A DNA stretch of 16,855 nucleotides, from the NCBI GenBank assembly GCA_035555675.1, contig DATMGH010000064.1, positions 1 through 16,855 on the forward strand, given 5' to 3'. The notes under the pieces were generated by a model. That model made no database searches. It saw only the letters and a list, made by a program, of their open reading frames with translations, and was not told the DNA's origin. Below are positions 1-7,464 of this stretch, piece after piece. Numbering within the stretch: position 1 is the first letter of the stretch; each line of letters starts with the position of its first letter. The translations under genes and the position numbers were made by a program. The DNA comes from Solirubrobacter sp035555675. GTDB lineage: Bacteria > Actinomycetota > Thermoleophilia > Solirubrobacterales > Solirubrobacteraceae.

Positions 1-1
1 G

Positions 2-151
2 GTGGCCACCGGCAGCGGCAAGATCATCAGCAGCGCGGTCCTCGTGCTCCTATTCGTGCTGATCACCTCGCCGCTGTCGACGCACGCGATCGCGCAGGCG
101 GCGCGCCGCCGGCCCCGGCGCGACCGCGACGCGGCCGGCCGGAGTCGCTGA
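2..151 (+). CDS. mnhG: Monovalent cation/H+ antiporter subunit G (MnhG/MrpG), C-terminal fragment
   Basis: This is the last 49 codons of a gene that enters from the left edge and ends at TGA 149-151. The visible protein has one hydrophobic helix (roughly IISSAVLVLLFVLITSPLS) followed by THAIAQAARRR and a basic tail. A helix ending in a T(A/S)P motif and then a HAIA-R/Q-AA segment is the usual C-terminus of the small MnhG/PhaG/MrpG subunit of multisubunit Na+/H+ antiporters, which sits in the cytoplasmic membrane. The rest of an mnh/mrp operon would be expected just to the left. The stop lies four bases from the convergent stop of the lipoprotein gene. The assignment rests on a short C-terminal pattern only, so another small membrane protein cannot be fully excluded. 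Confidence 0.62.
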   Translation: MATGSGKIISSAVLVLLFVLITSPLSTHAIAQAARRRPRRDRDAAGRSR

Positions 152-155
152 GCCG

Positions 156-665
156 CTACGCGGGCGACGCGTTCAGCAGCCACCCGTCCTCGGTGCGCAC
201 CAGCTCGACGGGCCCGTCGCCGATGCTGACGACGACCGTCGCCGTGTCCCCGTCGATCTCCGTCTTCTCGAACTTCGCCTCCCGCAGCCCCGCCCTGTCG
301 GCGTCGTCCATGATGCTCGCGAGCGACCCGATCGTCTCGGCGCACAGCCGGTAGGCCGCGTCCGCGTCGCGCTTCTTGCCGTCGTCGACGACGCCCGCGA
401 CCGCCTCCTCGGTCATCTGGTCGCAGGCGGCCTCGCCGTCGCCGTCGGCCACCGCGGACATGTAGCTCGACACCGCCGCTTGAACATCGGCGACGTCGGC
501 CTTCGCGCCGCCGCCGTCGCCGTCGCCGGGCACCTGCACGTCGGTGGCCGCCGCCACCTTCGGGGCGCTCGGATCACGGCTCTCGGAGGACCCGCACGCG
601 GCGAGCGCGCCGACGGTCCCCAGCAGGGCGAACAGGGTGAGGCGATCGACGGCGAGCTTCGGCAC
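156..665 (-). CDS. Small secreted lipoprotein of unknown function
   Basis: The predicted protein has 169 residues. The N-terminus is a lipoprotein signal: a short basic start (MPKLAVDR), a hydrophobic stretch and the lipobox LAAC with the lipidated Cys at residue 24. A Ser/Gly/Asp-rich linker (about 25-58) follows, then a globular part of about 110 residues. That part has an alpha-helical beginning (VQAAVSSYMSAVADGDGEAAC) and a beta-rich end (DTATVVVSIGDGPVELVRTEDGWLL). This resembles the NTF2-like/DUF4878-type fold found in many actinobacterial lipoproteins. Cys81 and Cys108 could form a disulfide outside the membrane. The GTG start at 665 was chosen over the longer ATG at 728 because AAAGGAG lies six bases upstream and because it puts the signal peptide at the N-terminus. 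No enzymatic motif is seen. It stands alone, 114 bases downstream of the CHASE2-HD-GYP gene. Confidence 0.8.
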   Translation of the reverse strand: MPKLAVDRLTLFALLGTVGALAACGSSESRDPSAPKVAAATDVQVPGDGDGGGAKADVADVQAAVSSYMSAVADGDGEAACDQMTEEAVAGVVDDGKKRDADAAYRLCAETIGSLASIMDDADRAGLREAKFEKTEIDGDTATVVVSIGDGPVELVRTEDGWLLNASPA

Positions 666-779
666 GGCGGACTCCTTTGGTGAGATGTGCACCGAGTGAG
701 TCGGCCCGCGCCGACCACACTTGAGCACCCGCCGCTCCTGAGCCAGTCGACCATGCCGGCGGCCGGTCGCGCAGCTGAC
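666..779 (-). promoter_or_regulatory. Intergenic region, likely promoter of the lipoprotein gene
   Basis: This 114-base gap separates the stop of the CHASE2-HD-GYP gene from the lipoprotein start. It is the largest gap on the minus strand and so the natural place for a lipoprotein promoter and for any terminator of the upstream pair. A short imperfect inverted repeat (cgacc...ggtcg, about 749-770) is present but has no T-run. No convincing -35/-10 pair was found, so the call rests on position only. Confidence 0.3.
671..678 (-). promoter_or_regulatory. Strong ribosome binding site of the lipoprotein gene
   Basis: The minus strand reads AAAGGAGT six bases before the GTG at 665. It is one of the clearest Shine-Dalgarno sequences in the window and decides the start of the lipoprotein against the upstream in-frame ATG at 728. 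Confidence 0.8.
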
Positions 780-2459
780 TCACGAGAGCAGCTCGGCCTC
801 CACCGTCACGCCCACCACGGACAGGAGGGCGTCCGCCACGACCGGGTCGAAGTGCACGCCGCGCAGGCGGGCGATCTCCCGGCACGCCTGTTCGACGCCC
901 CACGCCGGCTTGTACGGCCGCCGGTGCGTGAGCGCGTCGAACACGTCGCAGACCGCGGCGATCCGGCCCTCGAGCGGGATCGCCTCGCCCGCCAGCCCGG
1001 CCGGGTAGCCGAGGCCGTCCCAGCGCTCGTGATGCGTGCGGACGATCACCTCGGCGACCTGCAGCAGCGGCGAGTCCGACCCCTCCAGCAGCAGCGCGCC
1101 CTCGACGACGTGCCGGCGCATGGTCCCCATCTCCCGCTCGGTCAGCCGCCCGGGCTTGCGCAGGATCTCGTCCGGCACGCCGATCTTGCCCACGTCGTGC
1201 AGGACGGCGGCGTAGCGGATCGTCTCGGCGCGCGCCGCGGGCAGGCCGAGCTCGAGCGCGACCTGTCCGCACATGCGGCTCATGCGCTCGATGTGCTCGC
1301 CGGTGTCGTCGTCGTGCAGCTCGGCGGCCTGCGCCAGACGCCGGACGACCTCGAGCTGTGTCTCGGCCAGCTCGTGCGTGCGGGCCAGCACCGCCGCCTC
1401 CAGCTCGTCGTTGTAGCGGGAGACGCGGCGGCGCGCGGCGCGCTCGCGGGTGGCGCGCACCAGCAGCGACGCGGCGAGCGCGACCGCGAGCGTGACCAGC
1501 GGCACCGCCACCGGCAGCACGACGCCGCCGCCGAACGCCAGCTGCGCGGCCACCGCGTAGACCAGCGCGGCGCCGACCACCAGCGCGCTGCCGCGCGACG
1601 GCCCGAACAGCCACACCGCCAGCGGCGCGAGCGCGCCCAGCAGCACCGCGATCGCCACCGCCGCCCAGTCGGGAAGCGACCGCAGCGGGTTCCCGTGCAG
1701 CGCGGTCCAGATCGCGTTCGCCTCGATCTCGGCGCCCGGCATCCGGCGCCCGCCGGCGGACGTCGCGTGCACGTCCTGCAGCGCCGGCGCGGTCGCCCCG
1801 ACGACCACGATCTGGCCGCGCAGCGCGTCGTCGGCGCGGCCGGCGAGCACGTCGGAGAACGAGTACGTCGGGATCGTCCCGGTCGGCCCGCGGAAGTCGA
1901 TCAGCCCGCCGGAGCCCGGCCGCCCGCCGAAGCGCCGCCCGACCAGCGCGGGGATCGTCGCGAGCCCGGTGTCCGCGCTCCGGTAGCGCCGGATCGCGCC
2001 GCCCGGATCGGTCGGGAACGTGCTCGCCGCGGCCCGCGCGCCGCCCGCCTTGGCCAGCTGCTCGTCGCCGCCGAGCACGCGTGTGCGGCCCTGGTCGTCG
2101 ACCTCGCCGGTGGCGAGGATGACGCGGCCGGCGCGGGCCACGGCGTCGTAGAGCGCGACGTCCTCGTCCGGGTCCTCCGACGGCTCGGTGAACTGGACGT
2201 CGTAGACCACCTGGCGCACGCCCGCCTTGCGCAGCCGGTCGAGCATCCGCGCGTGCAGCGTGCGCGGGAACGGCCAGCGCTGGTCGAGCTCCTGGAACGT
2301 CCGCTCGTCGATCCCGACCACTGCCACGCCGGACACGGCCTGCGTCCCCCGGACCGCGAAGCGCGCGTCGAGCGACGTCTGCTCGACTCGCTCGAGCGCG
2401 AACACGAGCCCGGCCGCCAACACGGCCAGCGCGGCCAGGATCGCGGCGGCGCGGATCAT
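780..2459 (-). CDS. CHASE2-HD-GYP membrane protein, probable cyclic-di-GMP phosphodiesterase
   Basis: The predicted protein has 559 residues. An N-terminal helix (about 3-22) leads into an extracytoplasmic CHASE2 sensor domain (about 25-262), which shows the family's VAVVGIDE and WPFPR motifs. Three closely spaced membrane helices (about 265-334) follow, then a charged, probably coiled-coil linker (335-375), and a C-terminal HD-GYP domain. The HD-GYP residues look complete: TGEH (H388), HDVGKIG (H421, D422), H450, HHERWDGLGYP (476-486) and CDVFDAL (D505). This family hydrolyses the signal nucleotide cyclic-di-GMP in the cytoplasm. The ATG at 2459 overlaps the TGA of the upstream propeller gene (ATGA), so the two are translationally coupled. 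The reading frame stays open upstream to about 3092, but that extension is Arg-rich shadow sequence opposite no signal and is not used. CHASE2 proteins more often carry cyclase or kinase outputs. The ligand is unknown. Confidence 0.9.
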   Translation of the reverse strand: MIRAAAILAALAVLAAGLVFALERVEQTSLDARFAVRGTQAVSGVAVVGIDERTFQELDQRWPFPRTLHARMLDRLRKAGVRQVVYDVQFTEPSEDPDEDVALYDAVARAGRVILATGEVDDQGRTRVLGGDEQLAKAGGARAAASTFPTDPGGAIRRYRSADTGLATIPALVGRRFGGRPGSGGLIDFRGPTGTIPTYSFSDVLAGRADDALRGQIVVVGATAPALQDVHATSAGGRRMPGAEIEANAIWTALHGNPLRSLPDWAAVAIAVLLGALAPLAVWLFGPSRGSALVVGAALVYAVAAQLAFGGGVVLPVAVPLVTLAVALAASLLVRATRERAARRRVSRYNDELEAAVLARTHELAETQLEVVRRLAQAAELHDDDTGEHIERMSRMCGQVALELGLPAARAETIRYAAVLHDVGKIGVPDEILRKPGRLTEREMGTMRRHVVEGALLLEGSDSPLLQVAEVIVRTHHERWDGLGYPAGLAGEAIPLEGRIAAVCDVFDALTHRRPYKPAWGVEQACREIARLRGVHFDPVVADALLSVVGVTVEAELLS

Positions 2460-3889
2460 CGCCGCGGGGTGAGGTACCGGTGGCCGGCGCGGATCAGCTT
2501 CGAGCGCCCGCCGGCGCGCGGCCAGACCGAGACGGCGCCGCGGCGCACGTAGACCGTCGTGCCGGCGCACGTGTCCTCGGTCCGCCACTCCGTCCCGCGC
2601 ACGGTCGCGACGCTGCTCGACCCGCGCGTCCGGAAGCTCCCGCCGCTCTCCTTCCCCCACACCAGGCGCTTCTTCTTCTTCCGCTTCGGCTTGGCGGCGA
2701 ACAGCGTGCGTGCGCCGCAGGCCAGCGGGCCCGCCAGGGCGAGCTCGGTCATGCCGGTGCGGGTCTGGGTCACGATGAACTTGCCGCCGTGGAAGGTTCC
2801 GGTCTGCAGCTTGCCGCCGACCGCCGACGTCAGCGTCAGCTTCCCGTGCGTGGTGTCGAACAGGGCGCCGAGCGGGAGCGTCGCCGCGCCCGCGAGCTTC
2901 ACGTAGCGCGTGGACGGCGGGATGCGGTAGCTGACCGTGCCGGCGGCCACCCGCACCGCGACGCTCCGGCCCTGCACGGGGCCGGGCGTGGGCGTCGGTG
3001 CCGGCGGCGGCGGCTCGGCCGGGGGAGGCGCCGGTGCGGGAGCCGGGACGGCGATCCGGACCAGATACGGCGCCCGATCGAGCGTCATCCACATGTTCTG
3101 ATCCGGACCAGCGGTGATCGCGAGGCCGTCGGCGCCGACCGCGATCATGGCCGGCTCAGCGCCGGGGACGATCCGCACCGCGCCGCCCGGGACCGCCGCC
3201 CACAGCGCGCCGTCCGGACCCGCCGCCAGCGCGTTCGCGGGCGCCGGCAGCGTGTAGACGGTCCCGGGGTCCCCCAGTCGCCGGACCGTCGCGCCCTGCG
3301 CGTACCAGAGCGAGTCGAGCGGGCCGCCGGCCAGCGCGGACGGGGCGGCGCCGACCGACCGGAACGTCACGTCGCCGTCCGTCGTGATCCGGCCGATCCA
3401 CCCGTTCCCGTCGTCGACGAACCACAGCGCGCCGTCCGGCCCGGCGGTCAGCGAGCGCGGGGCGGTGCCGGCCGCGAACGGGGTCTGCAGCAGCGGCGTG
3501 AAGCGCGTGACGCCGCCGGGAACCGCCAGCCAGAGCGCCCCGTCGGCCCCGGCGGCGAGCGACGTCGGCACGCCGGAGAGCAGCGTGAACGCCGTGAAGG
3601 CCGGCGTCAGGCTCCCGAACCCGGTCGCGGTCCGCACCCACAGCGTCCCGGCCGCGACGGTCAGCCCGGACGGCTGCGCGCCGGGCGGCAGGACCGCGGG
3701 GTACGTCACCTCCCCGGCGGGGGTGATGCGGGCGACGTCATCCGTGGCGGCCCAGAGCGCGCCGTCGGGCCCGGCGACGATCGAGTCCGCCGGGCCGGAC
3801 AGCCCGGGCACCGGCGTGACCTGTGCAGCGGCGGCCGCCGGCCAGGCGGTCAGCAGCACGAACGGCAAGAGAAAGCGGATCCATCCCAT
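2456..3889 (-). CDS. Secreted Vgb-like seven-bladed propeller protein with FecR-like C-terminal region
   Basis: The predicted protein has 477 residues. A signal peptide (1-22, ending AAAAAQ) precedes a beta-propeller of the virginiamycin-B-lyase/SMP-30-like type. The core AGPDGALW-like motif recurs near residues 39, 76, 113, 149, 186, 223 and 260, spaced 36-38 apart, which gives seven blades. A Pro/Ala linker (281-304) follows, then a C-terminal region (about 307-477). Its end (SVATVRGTEWRTEDTC followed by YVRRGAVSVW) resembles the FecR domain pattern, in which a protein of imposed conformation passes a signal to a membrane partner. A run KRKKKKR at about 402-408 is unusual. The catalytic role of true Vgb lyases is not implied, since those are cytoplasmic enzymes. 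The stop overlaps the CHASE2-HD-GYP start, and FecR-like and CHASE2 modules are known genomic neighbours. The start at ATG 3889 fits the signal peptide, although no good ribosome site precedes it. Confidence 0.82.
   Translation of the reverse strand: MGWIRFLLPFVLLTAWPAAAAAQVTPVPGLSGPADSIVAGPDGALWAATDDVARITPAGEVTYPAVLPPGAQPSGLTVAAGTLWVRTATGFGSLTPAFTAFTLLSGVPTSLAAGADGALWLAVPGGVTRFTPLLQTPFAAGTAPRSLTAGPDGALWFVDDGNGWIGRITTDGDVTFRSVGAAPSALAGGPLDSLWYAQGATVRRLGDPGTVYTLPAPANALAAGPDGALWAAVPGGAVRIVPGAEPAMIAVGADGLAITAGPDQNMWMTLDRAPYLVRIAVPAPAPAPPPAEPPPPAPTPTPGPVQGRSVAVRVAAGTVSYRIPPSTRYVKLAGAATLPLGALFDTTHGKLTLTSAVGGKLQTGTFHGGKFIVTQTRTGMTELALAGPLACGARTLFAAKPKRKKKKRLVWGKESGGSFRTRGSSSVATVRGTEWRTEDTCAGTTVYVRRGAVSVWPRAGGRSKLIRAGHRYLTPRR
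3089..3775 (-). repeat. Propeller repeats, seven units of about 110 bases
   Basis: The DNA encoding residues 39-267 carries a degenerate repeat unit of 36-38 codons. The best-kept part codes for A-G-P-D-G-A-L-W, written on the plus strand as variants of cacagcgcgccgtccggacc. Clear copies lie at about 3197-3220, 3423-3446, 3533-3556 and 3752-3775; three further copies are diverged. It is a protein-level repeat, not a mobile or regulatory DNA repeat. Confidence 0.65.
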
Positions 3890-3990
3890 GGTCTCAGTCG
3901 TCCGGAATGTGGGGCGATTCCGCTGCATCCGCCCGGCAAAGTGGACATCGCTCACCGTACCCGAACCGCGTTGAGTCCGCCGGATCGGCG
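3890..3990. promoter_or_regulatory. Divergent intergenic region holding both start regions
   Basis: This is the only divergent gap in the window (101 bases), between the propeller/CHASE2 pair leaving leftward and the kinase-like/flippase gene leaving rightward. Both promoters must lie here or slightly inside the genes. The stretch has lower GC than its surroundings (for example around 3913-3960). No -35/-10 pair, operator palindrome or riboswitch could be identified with confidence. Confidence 0.4.
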
Positions 3991-6360
3991 ATGCTCCCGG
4001 CCGTGAACCGCGGAGTCGACGCACCGAGCCTGAAACCGAGCGCGCGGCTGTTCGCCGCGCCCGCCGACCAGCCGCGCGCCCGCCGCGCGACCGACCTGGT
4101 CCTGCTGATCCCGGCGCTGCTCGGGCTCGCGTTGGTGGTGATCGCGTACCCGCCGTCGAGCACCGAGCTCGCGCTGGAGCGCATGCTGGCGACGCTGCCG
4201 AACTGGCTGGACTCCGTCTGGCAGTTCCTGGAGGACCTGCTGTGGCTGTGGGCCGCCGTGCTGGTGCTGGCGGCGCTGGCGCGGCGGCGGTTCGTGGTGG
4301 TCGCGCAGGCGCTGGCGGCGGTCGTGCTGGCCGCGCTGGTCGCGGTCACGGCCACGCGGCTGGCCGTCGGGACGTGGCCGGACCTGCTGACGGCGGCGAC
4401 CGGCGGCGGGCCGCGCTTCCCCACCGTCTGGGTGGCGGAGGCGACCGCGGTCTGCCTGACCGTCTCGCCGCACCTGATCCACCCGCTGCGGGTCTTCAGC
4501 CGGCGGCTGGTCGCGGTGTCGACCGTCGCGGCCGCGGTCGTCGCCGCCGGCACGCCGGCCGGGATCCTGGCGGCCGTGCTGGTCGCGGTCGTCGTCGCCG
4601 CCAGCATCCGGCTCGCCTGGGGGACGTCGATCGGGCGGCCCGGGCTGACCGAGGTCGCGGCCGGGCTGGCCGAGCTGGGCGTCGACGCCGATGCGCTGCA
4701 GGACGCCGAGCGCCAGGTCGTCGGCGTGTTCCACGTACGCGCGAGCGACCGCGACGGGCGCCCGCTGCTGATCAAGGTCTACGGCCGCGACGCGCACGAC
4801 ACGCAGCTCGTCACGCGGCTGTGGCGCTACGCGTGGTACCGCGGCGCGGGCACGGCGGCGGGCCCGGGACGGCTGCAGGCGGCCGAGCACGAGGCGTTCG
4901 TGACGCTGCTGGCGGCCAACGGCGGCGTCGCGACGCAGGCGGTGGTCACGGCGGGAGCGACGCTCGGCGACGACGCGCTGCTCGTGCTGCGCGGCGAGGC
5001 GCGCGCGTTCGGGGTGGACAACGACCTCGCCGCGGCGTGGGACGCGCTGGGACGGCTCGGGGACCTGCGCATCGCGCACCGGGCGATCGACCCCGCGACG
5101 CTCGCGCTGGTCGACGGCCGCGCCGGGTTCGTGGACTTCGGCGCCGCGACGGTCGCGCCGGACGCCCACCAGCTCGCCGCCGACCGCGCGCAGCTGCTGC
5201 TGACGACGGCGATCGTCGCGGGCGAGGACGCGGCGCTCGCCGCCGCGCGCACCGCGCTCGGCGACGACGGGCTTGCGACCTTGCTGCCGTACCTGCAGAC
5301 GGCGGCGGTCACGACCGCGCTGCGGCGCGCGCTCAAGATCGCGGCGATCGACGTCGACGAGCTGCGGACGCGCGCGGCGGCGCTGCTCGAGGTCGAGCCG
5401 CCGGAGCTGTTCAAGGTCCGCCGGCTGAGCGTCTGGTCGGTCGCTCAGCTCGTGCTGCTGGCGCTCGCGTCCTACACGATCATCACCGCCGCGGGCAGTG
5501 TCGACTGGGACGAGCTCGGGACGATCCTGCGCGACGCGACGTGGGGCTTTTTGGCCGGCGCGCTGATCACCGCGCAGCTGCCGCGGGCGTGCCAGGCGCT
5601 GGCGACGCTGGGCGCGGTCCCGATGCCGCTCCGGTACGGGCCGATCTACGCGATGCAGCTGGCGTCCGGCTACATGAACGTGGCGCTCCCGTCCAGCCTC
5701 GCCCGGATGGCGGTCAGCGTGCGCTTCTTCCAGCGCCAGGGCCTGTCGGTGCCGACCGCGGTCGCGTCGGGCGCGATCGACACGATCGCCAACGCGCTCG
5801 TCCAGGCGCTGCTGCTCGTGCTGCTGCTGATCTTCTCCGAAGCGTCGCTGGAGCTCGACCTGCCGCTGCCGGAGGGCAGCGCGCGCACGCTGGCGTGGAT
5901 CCTGATCGGACTGCTCGCGCTCACCGCCGCGCTCGCGTTCGTGCCGCGCGTCCGGCGCGTGATCGCCGACCGCGCGCGCGAGGCGTGGCCGGACGTGCGC
6001 GCGGCGCTGGCCGGGCTGCGCTCGTCGCACCGGCTGGCGCTGCTCGGGTTCGGCAACGTCGCCGCGGAGCTGCTGTTCGCGATCACGCTCGGGCTGATCG
6101 CGCGCGGGCTCGGCTACGACCTCTCGCTGGCCGACCTGCTGCTGATCCAGGTCACGGTCGCGCTGATCTCCGGGATCATCCCGGTCCCGGGCGGCATCGG
6201 CGTCGCGGAGCTCGGGCTGACCGTCGGGCTCTCCGCCGCCGGGATGAGCGAGGAGGCGGCGCTGGCGACCGCGCTGCTGCAGCGGATCGCGACGTTCTAC
6301 CTCCCGCCCCTGTGGGGCTTCTTCGCACTGCGCTGGCTGCAGCGCGGCCGCTACCTGTGA
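3991..6360 (+). CDS. Membrane flippase-like protein (UPF0104/LPG-synthase TM domain) with degenerate kinase-like domain
   Basis: The predicted protein has 789 residues. About five membrane helices (near 34-53, 79-97, 102-123, 172-187, 189-208) come first. A cytoplasmic kinase-like domain follows (about 215-475), with IKVYGRD (Lys262), the helix-C glutamate HEAF (E301), HRAIDPATL (363-371) and DFG (382-384). The C-terminal half (about 480-789) is a multi-helix UPF0104/TIGR00374 domain related to the flippase part of MprF, with its PVPGGIGVAE signature at 731-740. In the catalytic loop the usual Asp of HRD is Ala365 and the usual Asn is Thr370, so phosphotransfer looks doubtful. The domain may sense or bind rather than catalyse. 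The role is probably movement of a lipid or lipid-linked sugar across the membrane; the substrate is unknown. The ATG at 3991 is used, with GTG 4003 an alternative. The rhodanese gene starts nine bases after the stop. Confidence 0.83.
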   Translation: MLPAVNRGVDAPSLKPSARLFAAPADQPRARRATDLVLLIPALLGLALVVIAYPPSSTELALERMLATLPNWLDSVWQFLEDLLWLWAAVLVLAALARRRFVVVAQALAAVVLAALVAVTATRLAVGTWPDLLTAATGGGPRFPTVWVAEATAVCLTVSPHLIHPLRVFSRRLVAVSTVAAAVVAAGTPAGILAAVLVAVVVAASIRLAWGTSIGRPGLTEVAAGLAELGVDADALQDAERQVVGVFHVRASDRDGRPLLIKVYGRDAHDTQLVTRLWRYAWYRGAGTAAGPGRLQAAEHEAFVTLLAANGGVATQAVVTAGATLGDDALLVLRGEARAFGVDNDLAAAWDALGRLGDLRIAHRAIDPATLALVDGRAGFVDFGAATVAPDAHQLAADRAQLLLTTAIVAGEDAALAAARTALGDDGLATLLPYLQTAAVTTALRRALKIAAIDVDELRTRAAALLEVEPPELFKVRRLSVWSVAQLVLLALASYTIITAAGSVDWDELGTILRDATWGFLAGALITAQLPRACQALATLGAVPMPLRYGPIYAMQLASGYMNVALPSSLARMAVSVRFFQRQGLSVPTAVASGAIDTIANALVQALLLVLLLIFSEASLELDLPLPEGSARTLAWILIGLLALTAALAFVPRVRRVIADRAREAWPDVRAALAGLRSSHRLALLGFGNVAAELLFAITLGLIARGLGYDLSLADLLLIQVTVALISGIIPVPGGIGVAELGLTVGLSAAGMSEEAALATALLQRIATFYLPPLWGFFALRWLQRGRYL

Positions 6361-6369
6361 GCCGCTACG

Positions 6370-7173
6370 GTGCGAAGCGTGATCGCTCCCATCGTCACCG
6401 AGATCCCCATGGGCGCCGTGGTCGCGGACGTGCGCTACTACCTGGACGGCCGCTCCGGGCGTGCCGCCTACGACGCCGGGCACGTGCCGGGCGCCGTGTT
6501 CGTCGACCTCGACGCGCAGCTGGCCGCGCACGGCGACCCGAGCGCGGGCCGCCACCCGCTGCCCGACCCGGCGGAGTTCGCGCGCGCGATGGGCGCGCTC
6601 GGCGTCGGCGACGCCGACACCGTGGTCGCGTACGACGACCAGGGCGGCGTGATGGCCGCGCGGCTCGTCTGGATGCTGCGCGCGACCGGGCACGAGGCGG
6701 CGCTGCTGGACGGCGGTCTGGCCGCGTACGGCGGGCCGCTGGAGCGCGAGACGCCGCTGCGGTCGGCCGCCCGCTTCACGGCGCGGCCGTGGCCGGCGGA
6801 GCGGCTGGCGACGATCGACGAGGCGGCCGCTACGGACGCGAGCGTCGTGATCGACGCCCGCCAGCGCGAGCGCTTCGACGGGGCGCCGGACGCGCTGGAC
6901 CCGCGCTTCGGCCACATCCCGGGCGCGCGCAGCGTGCCGTGCCGCGAGAACGTCGGCGACGACGGGCGCTTCCTGCCGGCCGACGAGCTGCGCGCCCGCT
7001 TCGCGGCGGTCGGGATCACCGGCGCCGAGCCGGTGATCTCCTACTGCGGCTCCGGCGTGAGCGCGTGCCACAACCTGCTCGCGCTCGAGCACGCCGGGCT
7101 CGGCGGCGGGCGCCTGTTCCCCGGCTCGTGGTCGCAGTGGAGCCGGGACGAGACGCGGCCGCTAGAGACCTAG
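6370..7173 (+). CDS. Two-domain rhodanese, 3-mercaptopyruvate/thiosulfate sulfurtransferase
   Basis: The predicted protein has 267 residues, the normal length for tandem-rhodanese sulfurtransferases. The N-terminal rhodanese domain (about 1-125) has Asp at the catalytic position (AYDDQGGVMAARL) and is structural. The C-terminal domain (about 145-265) has the active loop YCGSGVSAC with nucleophile Cys226. A CGSGV(T/S)A loop is characteristic of the SseA/3-mercaptopyruvate type rather than the CRxGxR-type thiosulfate enzymes. It transfers sulfane sulfur to cyanide or thiol acceptors in the cytoplasm. The start is a GTG nine bases after the flippase stop; GTG 6379 is an alternative. No ribosome site is evident, so translation may be coupled to the gene upstream. 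The 3' end overlaps the convergent inhibitor gene by 12 bases. No functional link to the flippase is apparent. Confidence 0.92.
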   Translation: MRSVIAPIVTEIPMGAVVADVRYYLDGRSGRAAYDAGHVPGAVFVDLDAQLAAHGDPSAGRHPLPDPAEFARAMGALGVGDADTVVAYDDQGGVMAARLVWMLRATGHEAALLDGGLAAYGGPLERETPLRSAARFTARPWPAERLATIDEAAATDASVVIDARQRERFDGAPDALDPRFGHIPGARSVPCRENVGDDGRFLPADELRARFAAVGITGAEPVISYCGSGVSACHNLLALEHAGLGGGRLFPGSWSQWSRDETRPLET

Positions 7174-7464
7174 GCCGGGTGGCAGCAGCGCCTCCCGGCG
7201 CTCGGGGCGCGCGCTGACGAAGTCGATCAGCGCCCGCACCGGCGGCGGGAGCGTCGTCTCCGTGTGGGTCGCGGTCACGCCGTCGACCGTGACGCGGTAG
7301 GTGGTCTCGTCCGGATGCGGGGCGGCGAGGCCGCCGGCGGGCTCGACCGCGGCCGCGAGCCGCTCGAACGTGCGGCACGCGGGCGCCGGCAGGGCGTCGG
7401 AGGCGAGCCGCGAGCAGACCGCGACGCCGGCGATCCCGCCGCCGCGGACGATCTCGACGTTCAC
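7162..7464 (-). CDS. Emfourin-type inhibitor of M4 metalloprotease
   Basis: The predicted protein has 100 residues and no signal peptide. It begins MNVEIVRGGGIAGVAV, a beta-strand/GGG-G pattern like that of emfourin, the small protein inhibitor described for protealysin of Serratia and usually encoded next to the protease. The middle (DETTYRVTVDG) and the end (PPPVRALIDFV) also fit this family. Its GTG start overlaps the stop of the protease gene (GTGA), so the two are made together and probably at comparable levels. This is what is expected if the inhibitor keeps a cytoplasmic protease silent. The gene is the last of the long minus-strand run, and its stop lies inside the end of the convergent rhodanese gene. 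Family assignment comes from pattern and context, not from a search. Confidence 0.78.
   Translation of the reverse strand: MNVEIVRGGGIAGVAVCSRLASDALPAPACRTFERLAAAVEPAGGLAAPHPDETTYRVTVDGVTATHTETTLPPPVRALIDFVSARPERREALLPPGLGL

Noticed and set aside
666..779. Possible intrinsic terminator or promoter palindrome (cgacc...ggtcg) between the CHASE2 and lipoprotein genes.
   Set aside because: The stem is only about five bases with a GC-rich loop and no T-run, and no spaced -35/-10 boxes accompany it.
687..2552. Plus-strand open frame of 621 codons opposite the CHASE2-HD-GYP gene.
   Set aside because: Arg/His/Val-rich shadow translation, no ribosome site and no domain; the opposite strand has complete CHASE2 and HD-GYP motifs.
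2460..3092. N-terminal extension of the CHASE2-HD-GYP protein by about 211 codons in the same frame.
   Set aside because: The extension is Arg/Gly-rich and lies inside the propeller gene in another frame. The ATG at 2459 gives a proper membrane helix at the N-terminus and an ATGA overlap.
2456..3889. Calling the propeller protein a streptogramin B (virginiamycin) lyase.
   Set aside because: The repeats resemble Vgb, but this protein is exported, has a proline linker and a FecR-like tail, and is tied to a sensor gene. Resistance function is not supported.
3952..7217. Long open frames on both strands over the flippase and rhodanese genes (1046 codons minus, 991 codons plus).
   Set aside because: Both are low-complexity Arg/Ala/Gly or Gln/Arg-rich translations with no recognisable motif. 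The real frames have membrane helices, DFG, PGGIG and CGSGVSAC motifs.
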